This document shows positions 14,274 to 14,274 of a stretch of 14,274 bases of DNA, piece by piece; within the stretch, counting starts at the first letter, position 1, and each line of letters starts with the position of its first letter. The notes below the pieces were generated by a model. It saw only the letters and a list, made by a program, of their open reading frames with translations, was not told where the DNA came from and did no database searches. Source of the stretch: DATDRQ01 sp035291645 (GTDB taxonomy: Bacteria > Chloroflexota > Anaerolineae > Anaerolineales > UBA4823); the NCBI GenBank assembly GCA_035291645.1, contig DATDRQ010000004.1:1-14274 (forward strand), written 5' to 3'. The translations under genes were made by a program, and so were the position numbers.

Positions 14274-14274
14274 A

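Overview
The window is high-GC bacterial DNA with compact, mostly minus-strand operons. It most resembles a Chloroflexota genome of the Anaerolineae type. That guess rests on a short Ala-rich lipobox followed by a Thr/Gln/Pro linker in the binding protein, on GTG starts, on frequent overlapping genes, and on general protein character. It is an inference, not an identification. I saw no transposase, phage gene, rRNA, tRNA or CRISPR array.

Region 1 (158-7346, minus strand) reads as one seven-gene operon. In transcription order it holds a lipoprotein substrate-binding protein (livJ/K type), two ABC ATPases (livG, livF), two permeases (livH, livM), a C69 (secernin-like) dipeptidase and an acetamidase/formamidase-family amidohydrolase. 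The genes from livG to the dipeptidase overlap or lie within 2 nt of each other, so translational coupling is likely. A strong hairpin separates the binding-protein gene from livG. The two hydrolases downstream suggest that the transporter brings in a peptide- or amide-like solute that is cleaved inside the cell, rather than (or as well as) branched-chain amino acids.

Region 2 (7347-7743) is a 397-bp divergent intergenic region with a consensus-like minus-strand -10 box and two small perfect inverted repeats. It probably controls both flanking operons.

Region 3 (7744-9808, plus strand) is a two-gene operon: a Tm-1-like/UPF0261 protein and a phosphoenolpyruvate-hydrolase-like TIM-barrel protein. 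Together they match the two halves of the plant Tm-1 antiviral resistance protein. Their bacterial role is unknown, and the divergent link to a solute-uptake operon is a lead.

Region 4 (9809-13553) starts with a convergent intergenic region carrying a hairpin. Two tandem, strongly similar ~600-residue polytopic membrane proteins follow on the minus strand. They look like divergent GT-C (GT39/PMT-type) glycosyltransferases whose presumed catalytic loop lies unusually far from the N-terminus, with a very conserved soluble loop near residues 391-455.

Region 5 (13554-14274) has a 330-bp spacer with two hairpins and one weak small ORF, followed by a 129-residue four-helix membrane protein whose start codon lies at the window edge.
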